Positions 8,833 through 17,926 of a stretch of DNA of 64,000 nucleotides are shown one piece after another. Under the pieces are notes generated by a model. That model had not been told where the DNA came from. It ran no database searches and was given only the letters and a program-made list of their open reading frames with translations. The position numbers were made by a program, and so were the translations under genes. Each line of letters opens with the position of its first letter. Position 1 is the stretch's first letter. Source of the DNA: a bacterium (GTDB taxonomy: Bacteria > UBA8248); assembly GCA_022828125.1 (NCBI GenBank), contig JAJEJD010000008.1, forward strand, positions 310,001-374,000. Reading direction: 5' to 3'.

Positions 8833-10602
8833 ATGAGCGACATCGACCTGAGCACGGACCCGCAATACCGAACCGAGAAACGGCACGGCTTTCTCATCGA
8901 ATGGGACGTCCCCATCCGGATGGAAGACGGCCTGGTGCTGCGGGCGAACGTCTACCGGCCCGATGACGACGGCGAATACCCCGTCATCCTGAGCTACGGC
9001 CCTTACGCGAAGGATCTCGCGTGGCAGGACGGCTATGAGACGGTGTGGGAGATTTTCTCCAAGGCACACCCCGACGCCGTTGCCGGTTCCTCGAACATCC
9101 ACCAGAGCTGGGAGGTTGTGGACCCGGAGAAATGGGTGCCCGACGGCTACATCTGCGTGCGCGTGGACTCACGCGGCGCGGGCCGCTCGCCGGGCTACAT
9201 CGACCACTTCTCCCCGCGCGAGACGAAGGACTTCGCCATCTGCATCGAATGGGCGGGCGAGCAGCCCTGGTGCAACGGCAAGGTGGGCCTCACGGGAATC
9301 TCGTATTACGCCATCAACCAGTGGCAAGTGGCGGGTCTGCAGCCCAAGTATCTCGAAGCCATGTGCGTCTGGGAAGGTGCGGCCGATTTCTACCGCGACA
9401 TGAGCCACCAGGGCGGCATCCTCACTACGTTCCTCGCCAACTGGTACGACATGCAGGTCAAAAGCGTGCAACACGGCCTGGGGGAAAACGGCCCCAAGAG
9501 CCGGGTCCACGGCGGGCTCGTCTGCGGACCGCCCACCCTGAGCGAAGATGAAATGGAGAAAAACCGCTCGGACTACGGGGGCGACATCCTCGAGCGCCCG
9601 CTGGACGGGGAGTGGTACCGCGACCGCTCCGCCCACTGGGAGAAGATAAAGACGCCCTTCATCTCGGCGGCGAGCTGGGGCGGGCAGGGCCTGCATCCGA
9701 GGGGCAACTACGAGGGCTTCATGCGCGCGGCGTCTGAGGAGAAATGGCTCGAAGTCCATGGCCTCGAGCACTGGACGGAGTTCTACACCCCCTACGGGGA
9801 GAAGCTGCAGAAACAGTTCTTCGGCCACTACCTAAAGGGTGAGGACACCGGCTGGATGGAGAAGCCGCCCGTCATGCTCAAGGTGCGCCACGTGGGGGAG
9901 AAATTCGTCGAGCGCGGCGAGAACGAGTGGCCCCTGGCGCGGACGAAGTGGACGAAGTTCTACCTGAACCCCGCCCAAATGTGCCTCGATTCCGCGCCGC
10001 TCGACACCGATCAGACCATCACCTACGGGGGCTTCAGCGACGGCGTGACCTTCATGCTGCCGCCCTTCGATGAGGAGACGGAGATCACCGGCCCCATGGC
10101 TTCGAAGCTCTTCGTCTCATCCGAAACCCAGGATGCGGACTTGTTCCTCGTCCTGCGCCTGTTCACGCCCGACATGAAGGAGATCACCTTCCAGGGCACA
10201 CTCGACCCGAACACACCTATTGCGCAGGGTTGGCTGAGAGCCTCGCACAGAAAGCTCGTGCCCGAACTCTCGACGGAGTGGAAACCCTACCAGGCGCATG
10301 ACGAGAAGCAATACCTGACACCCGGCGAGATATACGAGCTCGACATCGAGGTCTGGCCCACCTGCATCGTGGTGCCCCCCGGCTACCGGCTGGCGCTCAG
10401 CGTGCGCGGCAAGGACTATGAATACAGCTGCGTCACCACGCACAAGCTCTCGAACATGAAGAACGTGTTCCGGGGCTGCGGGCCGTTTTTGCATGACGAC
10501 CCGGTGGACAGGCCCGAGGAGATTTTCGGGAAGAACGTGACGCTGCACTGCGGACCGGAGCACGCGTCCTACATCATGCTGCCCGTGATTCCGGAGAAGT
10601 AG
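8833..10602 (+). CDS. CocE/NonD family alpha/beta hydrolase, copy 2
   Basis: A 589-residue paralogue of the preceding gene, similar along its whole length. It has the same Ser motif (GLTGISYYAINQ) and the same HGLEHWTEFY histidine. It too lacks the canonical acid (SWGGQGLHPRGN). The ATG at 8833 is chosen over upstream in-frame starts because GAGGTG lies 5 bases before it and homology with copy 1 starts there. The two genes look like a tandem duplication in one transcript, and may handle related substrates. Confidence 0.88.
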   Translation: MSDIDLSTDPQYRTEKRHGFLIEWDVPIRMEDGLVLRANVYRPDDDGEYPVILSYGPYAKDLAWQDGYETVWEIFSKAHPDAVAGSSNIHQSWEVVDPEKWVPDGYICVRVDSRGAGRSPGYIDHFSPRETKDFAICIEWAGEQPWCNGKVGLTGISYYAINQWQVAGLQPKYLEAMCVWEGAADFYRDMSHQGGILTTFLANWYDMQVKSVQHGLGENGPKSRVHGGLVCGPPTLSEDEMEKNRSDYGGDILERPLDGEWYRDRSAHWEKIKTPFISAASWGGQGLHPRGNYEGFMRAASEEKWLEVHGLEHWTEFYTPYGEKLQKQFFGHYLKGEDTGWMEKPPVMLKVRHVGEKFVERGENEWPLARTKWTKFYLNPAQMCLDSAPLDTDQTITYGGFSDGVTFMLPPFDEETEITGPMASKLFVSSETQDADLFLVLRLFTPDMKEITFQGTLDPNTPIAQGWLRASHRKLVPELSTEWKPYQAHDEKQYLTPGEIYELDIEVWPTCIVVPPGYRLALSVRGKDYEYSCVTTHKLSNMKNVFRGCGPFLHDDPVDRPEEIFGKNVTLHCGPEHASYIMLPVIPEK

Positions 10603-10620
10603 ATGTGAGAATCCAAGTCC

Positions 10621-10648
10621 GTAGGGGCCGTTCGCGAACGGCCCCTAC
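10621..10648. repeat. Perfect 28-bp palindrome (GTAGGGRC family)
   Basis: GTAGGGGCCGTTCG is followed directly by its exact reverse complement. It lies 18 bases after the CocE copy 2 stop, so it could act as a transcript-end hairpin, but related palindromes recur across the window. Confidence 0.8.
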
Positions 10649-10689
10649 GGGTTCTGGCATAGGGACGGACTTAAATGCCTGCCCTGCCC

Positions 10690-10719
10690 TTGCCAGAAAA
10701 CCCCGTTTTTGACTAAAAT
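10690..10719 (+). promoter_or_regulatory. Candidate promoter of the racemase-like gene
   Basis: TTGCCA (10690-10695), an 18-base spacer, and TAAAAT (10714-10719), about 60 bases before the ATG at 10778. Confidence 0.5.
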
Positions 10720-10777
10720 CCCGCGTTCGTCGTCATCATTTTTATGCGCCATCTTTTGTAAGGATACGCCCGAACCC

Positions 10778-11503
10778 ATGCCCACCATCATCGGCGTCAT
10801 TCATGCGACCCGCGTCGCGGTATCGCCCATCGAAGCCGCGTTCGAAGAGCATTGGCCCGAAGCCGAAGTCGTCCAGTTCATGGACGAATCACTCATGCGC
10901 GATCTGGACGAAATCGGCCATCTCACGCCCGAGATCAACGAACGCGTGGAGAGCCTCGCGGATTTCGCTTGCAGAGATGGCGCAACGGCGATTCTCTACT
11001 CATGCTCGGCGTTCGGCCCGGCGATAGAGGCCGTCCAGGCGAGGCTCCCGGTTCCCGTCCTGAAACCCAATCAGGCGATGCTCGATGAGGCGCTGGCACT
11101 TGGAGGCCGCATCCGCATCCTCTCCACGTTCAGGCCGTCCGGCCCCTCGATAAGGCGCGAACTCGAAGCGCTGGCCGAGCAAAGAAAACTCGAGGTCGAA
11201 ATCGACGACTCCTACGTGCCGGGCGCGCTCGACGCCCTCCAGGCGGGCGACCCGGACACTCACGACGCGCTCATCGCGGAAGCTGCCGCCGCTGGCTCAC
11301 GAGCCGACGTCATTCTCCTCGCGCAGTTCTCGATGGCGCGGGCGCGGGATGCGGTCTCCCGCCACGTCGATGCGAGAGTGCTCAGCAGCCCCGAGAGCGC
11401 CGTCCTCGCGCTCAGGCGGATGATGGGCGCACCTGTAAACGGGCACGCTCTGGCTGCGAACGGGACGGCGACTGCCATTCCCGCGCAACATCTATCCGCC
11501 TAG
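10778..11503 (+). CDS. Asp/Glu/hydantoin racemase-superfamily protein
   Basis: A 241-residue protein starting MPTIIGVIHATR. The first catalytic-type cysteine is C76 (AILYSCSAFGPA). The position expected to hold the second cysteine reads ILLAQFSMA, with Gln at about 183. A two-base 1,1-proton-transfer racemase needs both cysteines, so this is more likely an isomerase, lyase or decarboxylase of the superfamily, or a different reaction altogether. The ATG at 10778 is preferred over an in-frame ATG at 10709 because the earlier one overlaps the promoter-like sequence and adds a tail unlike the family. It appears monocistronic. Confidence 0.7.
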   Translation: MPTIIGVIHATRVAVSPIEAAFEEHWPEAEVVQFMDESLMRDLDEIGHLTPEINERVESLADFACRDGATAILYSCSAFGPAIEAVQARLPVPVLKPNQAMLDEALALGGRIRILSTFRPSGPSIRRELEALAEQRKLEVEIDDSYVPGALDALQAGDPDTHDALIAEAAAAGSRADVILLAQFSMARARDAVSRHVDARVLSSPESAVLALRRMMGAPVNGHALAANGTATAIPAQHLSA

Positions 11504-11508
11504 TCTGC

Positions 11509-11532
11509 AGGGACAGGTCGCGACCTGTCCCT
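11509..11532. repeat. Perfect 24-bp palindrome (AGGGACAGGTCG family)
   Basis: AGGGACAGGTCG is followed by its exact reverse complement, 5 bases after the racemase-like stop. Near-identical palindromes occur at 30055-30074 and 35751-35777. Confidence 0.8.
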
Positions 11533-11638
11533 ACTTCCTCCTGCAAGAACCATATCTCCCCGCTCAAAACCACTCCCGCCTTGCCCCGCTCTCACCGCCG
11601 GTGGATAATGGCGTTTTCTCTTATCCTGGGTTTTACGC

Positions 11639-12523
11639 TTGCTCGATTCCCTTCATCCCAACCTGATGGCGCTTCTCTCGGCGTTTTTCATCTCGGTCGC
11701 CAGGACGCTCTACCGTGGCGCGCTCATGAGCCTGAGCCCGCTCGTGACGACGGTCATCGCGACCATCATCACGACCATCTTCGCGCTCGGCCTCTATGCG
11801 ATGGGCGAGGGACTGGAGCACTGGCCGCTCTACGGAATCCTGTGGTTCGCGCTCGTGGGCGCGGTCGGCGGACTGGGCGGGCGCTACATGGGGATGATTT
11901 CCATCAAGCTCGTGGGGCTGGCCCGCACGCCCATCCTGACGCAGACGGGCCTCGTCTGGTCCTCGGGGCTGGCTGTCATTCTATTGGGCGAGAGGCTCAC
12001 CCCCCTGGTGACGCTGGGAACGCTGGGCATCATGGCGGGCGGCGTCCTGCTCCTGTACGACAGGAAAGCCACCCAGAGACGAATTCCCCTCACCTACTAC
12101 CTGATCCCCGTGACGGGTGCGGCGTTTGCGAGCATCTCCCACATCGTACGCAAATACGGCTTCGTCCACATCCCCTCGGTCACGCTGGGGATGGGCGTCT
12201 CGAACATGACGACGCTCACACTCCTGCTCGCGAGCGCATTCTTCTTCCCGGCGCTCCAGATGAAAAGCACATCCTACACCCGCCATTCGCTCCTCATCAC
12301 CGCTCTGGGCGCTGCGTGCAACTTTCTGGCCGCGTTCTTCTTCTGGTGGGCGATCAAGGACGGCGAGGTCATTCAGGTGGTTCCCATCAACCGCCTCTCG
12401 ATCCTGATCGTCATCCTCTTCTCCTGGCTGTTCTTCAGGAAACAGGAGCGCGTGAGCGCGCAGGTGATCATCGGCGGGGCCTGCTCGGTGCTGGGCGCAT
12501 GGGCCGTCGTGTGGGGGAAGTGA
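11639..12523 (+). CDS. EamA/DMT-superfamily membrane transporter
   Basis: A 294-residue protein with about ten hydrophobic segments arranged as two EamA repeats (roughly residues 8-140 and 150-290). Typical features are the re-entrant GERLTPLVTLG stretch and the closing LSILIVILFSWLFF-ERVSAQVIIGG block. It would export or import a small metabolite across the inner membrane. The listed start is TTG (MLDSLHPN). An ATG nine codons further in, at 11666, is also possible, and neither has a strong ribosome site. Confidence 0.8.
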   Translation: MLDSLHPNLMALLSAFFISVARTLYRGALMSLSPLVTTVIATIITTIFALGLYAMGEGLEHWPLYGILWFALVGAVGGLGGRYMGMISIKLVGLARTPILTQTGLVWSSGLAVILLGERLTPLVTLGTLGIMAGGVLLLYDRKATQRRIPLTYYLIPVTGAAFASISHIVRKYGFVHIPSVTLGMGVSNMTTLTLLLASAFFFPALQMKSTSYTRHSLLITALGAACNFLAAFFFWWAIKDGEVIQVVPINRLSILIVILFSWLFFRKQERVSAQVIIGGACSVLGAWAVVWGK

Positions 12524-12565
12524 TTTCTCGAGGCGGGCGATGCGCTTCTACACAACCTGACACCC

Positions 12566-13580
12566 TCAGGGCGTTTCCACTTGCGCCCATCTCCCCGCCT
12601 CAGATGACTCCAGCATGGCCGTGAGCAGCGCGACGAGGGCGGCTCCCTCACGCCCGTCGGTGAAAGGAGGCGCGCCATCGCGGATGCTTTCCGCGAAAGA
12701 CGCCATGTGGCGGGCGATCATGTCGGTCTTCTCGACCGCGACGACCTCGGGTGCCTCCTCACCCTGCCTGTGGATGACGAGGGCGGGCGCTGCGGGCGTC
12801 CCCCCTTGCGGGTCGGCGTTCACGTAGAGGTTCGCCTCGGTTCCGAACAGGGAAAACTGGTAGCGGCGCGGCGTCACGAAGCTCGAACTCACCTGGGCGA
12901 TCGGGCCTGAGGCGAACCGGAGCGCGCCCGAGGCGGTATCCGCTATCCGCCCCGACGCCATCTTCCGCTCCAGTACGGCGAATGCTTCTTCGACGGGACC
13001 AAGGAGATATTTCAGTATGTCGAGGAGATGAAAGCCCGGCCCCGTACGGCCCGAGAGGCGATTCTTCGAGGTCGTCGCGCCAGATTTCCCTGCCGTAGTT
13101 GCGGGCGCGCGGATTGCCGAAATGCCCTGCTGCCTGCGTTACCTCGCCGAGCGCGCCCGCATCGAGCAACGATTTCGCCTTCTGGACCGACGCCACCCAT
13201 CGCCAGCAATGCCCGACCATCAAGACGACGCCCGCACGCTCGCACGCCTCCACGCAGGCGCGCGCGTCACTTAATGTGACGGCGATCGGCTTCTCCACGA
13301 AGACGTGCTTCCCGGCCCGGGCCGCCGCGCAGACCTGCTCCTGATGCGCGCTGTGGGGCGTGGTGAGGACGACGGCGTCGATATCCGGGGCTTCGACTAT
13401 GGCCGCATAGTCGGGACAGGGCCGGCATCCGTATTTTCGCGCGAACGCTTCTTTTCTTTCGTCCGACCTCGTATGGCAGGCGGCGATTTCGAGCCCCGGC
13501 GTTTTCCGAACCCCCTCCGCCAGCACGCCGGCCCAGCGGCCCAGCCCGACGCAGGCCAGTCGAATGTTTTCTCGGCTCAT
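12566..13580 (-). pseudogene. Gfo/Idh/MocA family oxidoreductase with a frameshift
   Basis: Translation from the ATG at 13580 gives a Gfo/Idh N-terminus: MSRENIRLACVGLGRWAG with a Rossmann loop, EKPIAV around residue 93, and GHCWRW. The frame then runs SPLGPYGA and leaves the family. One base further along, another frame continues GFHLLDILKYLLGPVEEAF down to a stop at 12566. Removing one base from the G/C run at about 13034-13044 restores a 337-codon gene, the normal family length. Either one base was inserted recently or this is a homopolymer error. Otherwise both halves are intact. It is divergent from the SDR gene at 13692. Confidence 0.8.
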
Positions 13581-13691
13581 GCCGGACAATATACCACCAC
13601 GGCCCCGAAACGATAAAATTCCGCCCTGCGACTGCCCTTCTCGAACCGGATGAATTAGGATGGGGCTTTCACACTCCCGGGAGGCGCGGCT

Positions 13692-14429
13692 TTGTCGCCA
13701 GAAACGATTAAAGGAAAAACCTGCATCGTCACCGGCGCGAGCCGGGGCATCGGGCGCGGATGCGCGGTGGCATTGGGGAGCGCGGGCTGCCGCGTGGCGG
13801 TGAATTACCGCGAGCGCGCGGACGAGGCGGAGGAGACCCGCCGCGAGATAGAAGAGGCGGGCGGTGCGGCCTTCATCTTCCAGGCGGACGTATCGGAGGC
13901 ATCCCAGGCACACCGTCTGGTGGAGGAAACGAGAGAGCGATTCGGCCCAGTCTCCATACTCGTGAACAACGCAGGTATCGCCATCCAGAAGCCCTTTGAC
14001 GAACTCACCGAATCGGACTGGGACGCCACGCTCGACGTGAATCTCAAATCCGCGTTCCTGCTCACCCGGGCCGTCCTGCCCGACATGCGGGCGGCGCGGT
14101 GGGGGAGAATCGTCAACGTCTCATCGAACGCCGCCTTCACGGGCGGGCGCGTCGGGCCGCACTACGCGGCTTCGAAGGCGGGCATGCACGGCCTCACCCA
14201 CGGATATGCCGCAGCCCTGGTGAAGGAAGGAATTACGGTGAACAGCGTGGCGCCCGCCCTCATCGACACCGACATGACGACGCAGGACCTGCGCGGCTCC
14301 ACGCCGAACACGCCGATGGAGCGGTTCGGCACGGTGGAGGAGACGGTCGACGCCGTCATGATGATGGTCCGAAACGCCTTCGTCACGGGCCAGACCCTCC
14401 TGGTGAACGGCGGCAATTACTTCCACTAA
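13692..14429 (+). CDS. Short-chain dehydrogenase/reductase (FabG-like)
   Basis: A 245-residue classical SDR. The cofactor loop TGASRGIG is at 14-21, NNAGIA at 92-97, the catalytic serines at 144-145 (NVSS), and YAASK with Tyr158 and Lys162. The C-terminal TGQTLLVNGGNYFH is FabG-like. It reduces or oxidises a carbonyl/alcohol with NAD(P)(H). The start is TTG with GGGAGG about 8 bases upstream. The ThDP-dependent enzyme starts 37 bases after its stop, so the pair probably works in sequence, the ThDP enzyme making or consuming an aldehyde or 2-hydroxyketone. Confidence 0.9.
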   Translation: MSPETIKGKTCIVTGASRGIGRGCAVALGSAGCRVAVNYRERADEAEETRREIEEAGGAAFIFQADVSEASQAHRLVEETRERFGPVSILVNNAGIAIQKPFDELTESDWDATLDVNLKSAFLLTRAVLPDMRAARWGRIVNVSSNAAFTGGRVGPHYAASKAGMHGLTHGYAAALVKEGITVNSVAPALIDTDMTTQDLRGSTPNTPMERFGTVEETVDAVMMMVRNAFVTGQTLLVNGGNYFH

Positions 14430-14466
14430 TCCATATCATTTCCACAAATACCCAGAGGCCAGAAAG

Positions 14467-16158
14467 ATGAGAAACGCAAACGGCGCAGGCTTGCTGCTCG
14501 AAACCCTGCTCGACGAAGGTGTGACGCACCTGTTCGGGAACCCGGGCACGACGGAGCTTCCCCTGATGGACGCGCTCGTGAACGAGGAGCGGCTCAGGTT
14601 CATCCTCACGCTGCACGAGGGCGTGGCGATCTCGGCAGCCGAGGGATACGGCCTGAGTACGGGGAGGCCCGCCGCCATTAACCTCCACGTCGCGCCCGGC
14701 CTCGGCAACGCGATGGGGCTTCTCTACAACGCCAAGCGCTCGGGCGCGCCCATGCTCGTCACCGCCGGGAACCAGCCCCAGGGCGGACATTTTCAGGAAA
14801 TCATTCTGTATGACGATCTCGCGCGCATGGCGGAGCCGCTCGTGAAGTGGTCGTACGAGGTGCGCCGCATCGAGGACCTGGAGCAAGCCGTGCGCCGCGC
14901 CGTCAAGGTGTCCATGACGCCGCCGACAGGACCCGTGTTCCTCTCCCTGCCGGGCGACGTCATGCTGAGCCCCGCCTCCGGTCTCCAGGAAAAGCCCACG
15001 CGCATCCACACGCGATTCGCCGCTGCGGCGGAATCGGTCGAGGCGGCGGCCGCGCTCATCGCGAAGGCGGAGCAGCCCTGCATCGTTTCGGGCGCGGGCG
15101 TCGCGCACTCGGGCGCGCTGGATGAGGCGGCGTGCTTCGCCGAGCAGATCGGCGCCAAGGCGTTCGAGGAGAACTTCGCCAACGTGATCACGTATCCCAT
15201 GGCGCACCCGCTCTACGCCGGGAAACTCCCCATTCTCGCCGGACCCTTGAGGGAGCGCCTCGCGGAGCACGATCTGGTGTTCCTCATCGGCACGGAGGTA
15301 TTCCTGTTCTCTTACCCCGCCGACGTGCGCCCGCTGCCCGAGGACTGCCGGGTGGTTCACCTCGATCTCAACGCATGGGAGATGGGCAAGAACTTCGGCC
15401 TGGACGCCGCACTCTACGGCGACCCGAAAACCACCCTTCCCGTTTTGACAGAGGCCGTGGCGAGAGCACAGACGGCGGATGAAGCCGCGGGGGCGAAAGC
15501 GCGCGCGGAGCGGATTTCAGGGGAAAACCAGAGCGCGCGCGAGGCCGCCCCGCCCCCGGCGGAGGAGAGCGATTATTCGGAAGGCATGTCCCTTCCCGCC
15601 TTTCACCGCGCGCTCGGCGCGGGCGCGCCAGAAGGGTCCGTCTGGGTGGATGAGGCGCTCACCTCCGCCGGCCCGGGCTTCCGGCGCGCGGTGGGGCGCA
15701 ACGCATCCCAGATTTTCGGGAGAAAGGGCGGCGGCATCGGGAACGGCCTGCCGATGGCGCTGGGGGCGAAGATAGCGACGCCCGACCGCCCCGTCATCTG
15801 CCTCTCGGGCGACGGCTCGGCCATGTACTCCAACCAGACGCTGTGGACGGCTGCGAAATACGGCGTCGGCGCCGTCTTCGTCATCGCGAACAACGGGGCC
15901 TACCATATTCTAAAAGGGCGCGTGCTGGCGCTGGACGGCAAGGCGAAGGAGTTTCACCGCTTCGTCGGCATGGACCTGACGGAACCGAGCCTCGACTTCA
16001 TCAAGCTGGCGGAATCGATGGGCGTGGACGCAGCGCGCGTCCATTCGCCGGATGAACTCGAAGCGTGCCTCGCCGAGGCCGCCCGGGGCGACAAACCCTG
16101 CCTCATCGACGCGGTTGTCAAGCCCGCTCCACTGGGCAGCCCGCCGCAGGAGCTATGA
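14467..16158 (+). CDS. Thiamine-diphosphate enzyme, benzoylformate-decarboxylase-like
   Basis: A 563-residue ThDP enzyme with the three usual domains. The N-terminal domain has GNPGTTELP and the cofactor-activating Glu51 (LHEGVA). His74 in INLHVAPG occupies the place of the active-site His70 of benzoylformate decarboxylase. The C-terminal cofactor motif is SGDGSAMYSNQTLWTAA ending in IANN. The substitution of Thr for Ser in GNPG(S/T) differs from the classical enzyme. Likely reactions are decarboxylation of a 2-oxo acid or a related acyl transfer. It is a two-gene unit with the SDR. Confidence 0.85.
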   Translation: MRNANGAGLLLETLLDEGVTHLFGNPGTTELPLMDALVNEERLRFILTLHEGVAISAAEGYGLSTGRPAAINLHVAPGLGNAMGLLYNAKRSGAPMLVTAGNQPQGGHFQEIILYDDLARMAEPLVKWSYEVRRIEDLEQAVRRAVKVSMTPPTGPVFLSLPGDVMLSPASGLQEKPTRIHTRFAAAAESVEAAAALIAKAEQPCIVSGAGVAHSGALDEAACFAEQIGAKAFEENFANVITYPMAHPLYAGKLPILAGPLRERLAEHDLVFLIGTEVFLFSYPADVRPLPEDCRVVHLDLNAWEMGKNFGLDAALYGDPKTTLPVLTEAVARAQTADEAAGAKARAERISGENQSAREAAPPPAEESDYSEGMSLPAFHRALGAGAPEGSVWVDEALTSAGPGFRRAVGRNASQIFGRKGGGIGNGLPMALGAKIATPDRPVICLSGDGSAMYSNQTLWTAAKYGVGAVFVIANNGAYHILKGRVLALDGKAKEFHRFVGMDLTEPSLDFIKLAESMGVDAARVHSPDELEACLAEAARGDKPCLIDAVVKPAPLGSPPQEL

Positions 16159-16278
16159 GGGACACAACACCCCCCATCCCGAGCAGGTGCGCTTGCGCGC
16201 AGTATCGGGGGCACGAACCCGACTGGTCCTCCAGGAGTTATCGAAAAAGCCCCCGTAGGGGCGGACCTCCACCGCTTC

Positions 16279-16299
16279 AGGGGTTGTCCAACAACCCCT
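16279..16299. terminator. Strong hairpin downstream of the ThDP enzyme
   Basis: AGGGGTTGT-CCA-ACAACCCCT forms a 9-bp stem with a 3-base loop. There is no U-run after it. The rest of the gap 16159-16422 holds a half copy of the CCTGAGTA/CGTATTGAAGG repeat at 16314-16353. Confidence 0.45.
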
Positions 16300-16422
16300 C
16301 ATCAATCGTGTTTGACCTTCAATACGCTGCTTCGCAGTTACTCAGGGTGAGGGAAACGCGGCGGGCGGCTCATGGTGAGAATATGGCGTCGGGCGCGCTA
16401 CAGGAGCTATGAGGAGAAAACC

Positions 16423-17202
16423 TCAGTCCGGTTTCCGGCCCAGGATGGTCAGGCGTTTTCTGACGATGGAGAATTCCGCCCCTTCGCCGCTTTCCTCATA
16501 CCAGCTTCCGCCCTGATCGCGCAGGGCCTCGAACGCGGCTCTCAGTTTCGGGAACACATCGGGCGAAGTCTTGGCGAGGTCCATCCAGTCATCAAACGGC
16601 GTGTCCGTCCTGTCGACCACTTTCTCCTCGACCCGGATGCCTTCCGCGTGAAACAAGCCTTCCATCTCCTTTCCGGACAGATGCCGCGTGATGGTCGGCT
16701 CCCGCACCCGGTCGAGCTCTTCTATCTTCTCTCGTTCTTCGGCTTCGTCGGGATAGTGGTAGTCGATCAGGAAGACGTGGCCGCCGGGACGGACGGCGCG
16801 GGCCATCTCACTGAAAACTTTTTTGGGGTCTTCGAGATGATGGAACGTGTGCCGGCAGATGGCGGCGTCGGCCTGCCCCGCCGCCAGGGGCGCTTCGTGC
16901 GCGTTCGCCATGACGTAGCGGGCGTTCGCTTCAAGCCCCCACTCAGTCAGGCGTTCGCGCCCTCTCTTGGCCATCGCGGGGGTGAGATCCAGCCCCACGA
17001 CGTTCCCGCCCGCCGCCAGAAAGGGCTTCGCGGATGTGCCCGTGCCCATCCCGAAATCGACCAGCCAGGAATCTTCGCCGAAGCCGACCCTCTCGGCCAT
17101 CGCACCCAGGCGCGCCTGTTCCGCGTCGCTGTAATAGCCGCCGTAGGTCTCGGCCATCCGCGTGAAGGTCTCGATGTTCCGCTGTTTCGCCGTATCCATC
17201 AA
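16423..17202 (-). CDS. Class I SAM-dependent methyltransferase
   Basis: A 259-residue Rossmann methyltransferase. Motif I is VDFGMGTGTSAKPF (about 48-61) followed by the acidic VVGLDLTPAM. Motif II/III includes ADAAICRHTFHHLEDP, and the post-I region is RPGGHVFLIDYHYP. The pattern is that of ubiquinone/sterol-type and small-molecule methyltransferases; the substrate is unknown. The start could be either Met of the MM pair. It is divergent from the cupin gene at 17367. Confidence 0.85.
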   Translation of the reverse strand: MMDTAKQRNIETFTRMAETYGGYYSDAEQARLGAMAERVGFGEDSWLVDFGMGTGTSAKPFLAAGGNVVGLDLTPAMAKRGRERLTEWGLEANARYVMANAHEAPLAAGQADAAICRHTFHHLEDPKKVFSEMARAVRPGGHVFLIDYHYPDEAEEREKIEELDRVREPTITRHLSGKEMEGLFHAEGIRVEEKVVDRTDTPFDDWMDLAKTSPDVFPKLRAAFEALRDQGGSWYEESGEGAEFSIVRKRLTILGRKPD

Positions 17203-17295
17203 AAAGCCCCCTTAAGGGAGTTCGCCTTATATGGCTTTGACATTATTACGAATCATACAACGAAACCGGGCAAAGCTCTCTCCCCTCTCAATCGT

Positions 17296-17325
17296 TTTAC
17301 AAAAGGCGCGGGCTGCCGTTAGAAT
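17296..17325 (+). promoter_or_regulatory. Candidate promoter of the cupin gene
   Basis: TTTACA (17296-17301), an 18-base spacer, and TAGAAT (17320-17325). An AAGGAG ribosome site follows, then the ATG at 17367. Confidence 0.55.
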
Positions 17326-17366
17326 AAAAGTCAAAATCAACCTCTCAAATATAAGGAGAGCGCAGC

Positions 17367-17870
17367 ATGGGTGAAATCCTCGATAAATTCGCAGCCGAAT
17401 GCCACGATATCCTGAAAGCCGATTCGAGCAAGGCGGGCCTCCAGAAGGTGAGCGACGCCCTGGAGAAAGTGCTGGTGAACCAGGAGTTCGTGCAGGAGCA
17501 CCTGGGGCCCGACAACGACTCCCCCCGCAAGATGCTCTACAAGGACCCCGAACTCGGCTTTTGCATCTTCGCCCACGTGCATAAGGGCGTTACCGGAAGC
17601 TCTCCGCACGATCACGGCGCTTCGTGGGCCATCTACGGCCAGGCGGTGGGCACCACCACGATGACGGACTACGAGCTCGTCGAGCGGCCCAACGGCGCAG
17701 CGCCCGGCAAGGTGCGCGCCGTCCGCAGCTACGACCTGACGCCGGGCCTCTCCAAGGCCTACGACGTGGGCGAATTCCACTCGCCCAAGCGCGAGGGGGA
17801 GACGCGCCTCGTCCGCATCGAAGGCATCGATCTCGACACCATCACGCGCGACAAGTACGAGGCGGTCTGA
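17367..17870 (+). CDS. Small cupin-fold protein
   Basis: A 167-residue protein with an N-terminal helical part (1-50) and a double-stranded beta-helix. Probable metal ligands are H81 and H83 (SPHDHGASWAIYG) and H138 (GEFHSP). The layout resembles predicted metal-dependent cupins distantly related to cysteine dioxygenase. An oxygenase or isomerase role is possible, but the substrate is unknown. AAGGAG lies 8 bases before the ATG, and a clear promoter sits upstream. Single-gene transcript. Confidence 0.7.
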   Translation: MGEILDKFAAECHDILKADSSKAGLQKVSDALEKVLVNQEFVQEHLGPDNDSPRKMLYKDPELGFCIFAHVHKGVTGSSPHDHGASWAIYGQAVGTTTMTDYELVERPNGAAPGKVRAVRSYDLTPGLSKAYDVGEFHSPKREGETRLVRIEGIDLDTITRDKYEAV

Positions 17871-17926
17871 TATCTGATACCGGCCATCGCAGCGCGCTGA
17901 TTTTGTAGCTGGAAAGCATTTGTTCC

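Noticed and set aside
13034-13044. Programmed frameshift in the Gfo/Idh gene
   Set aside because: No slippery heptamer or pseudoknot is evident, and the family is not known to use frameshifting.
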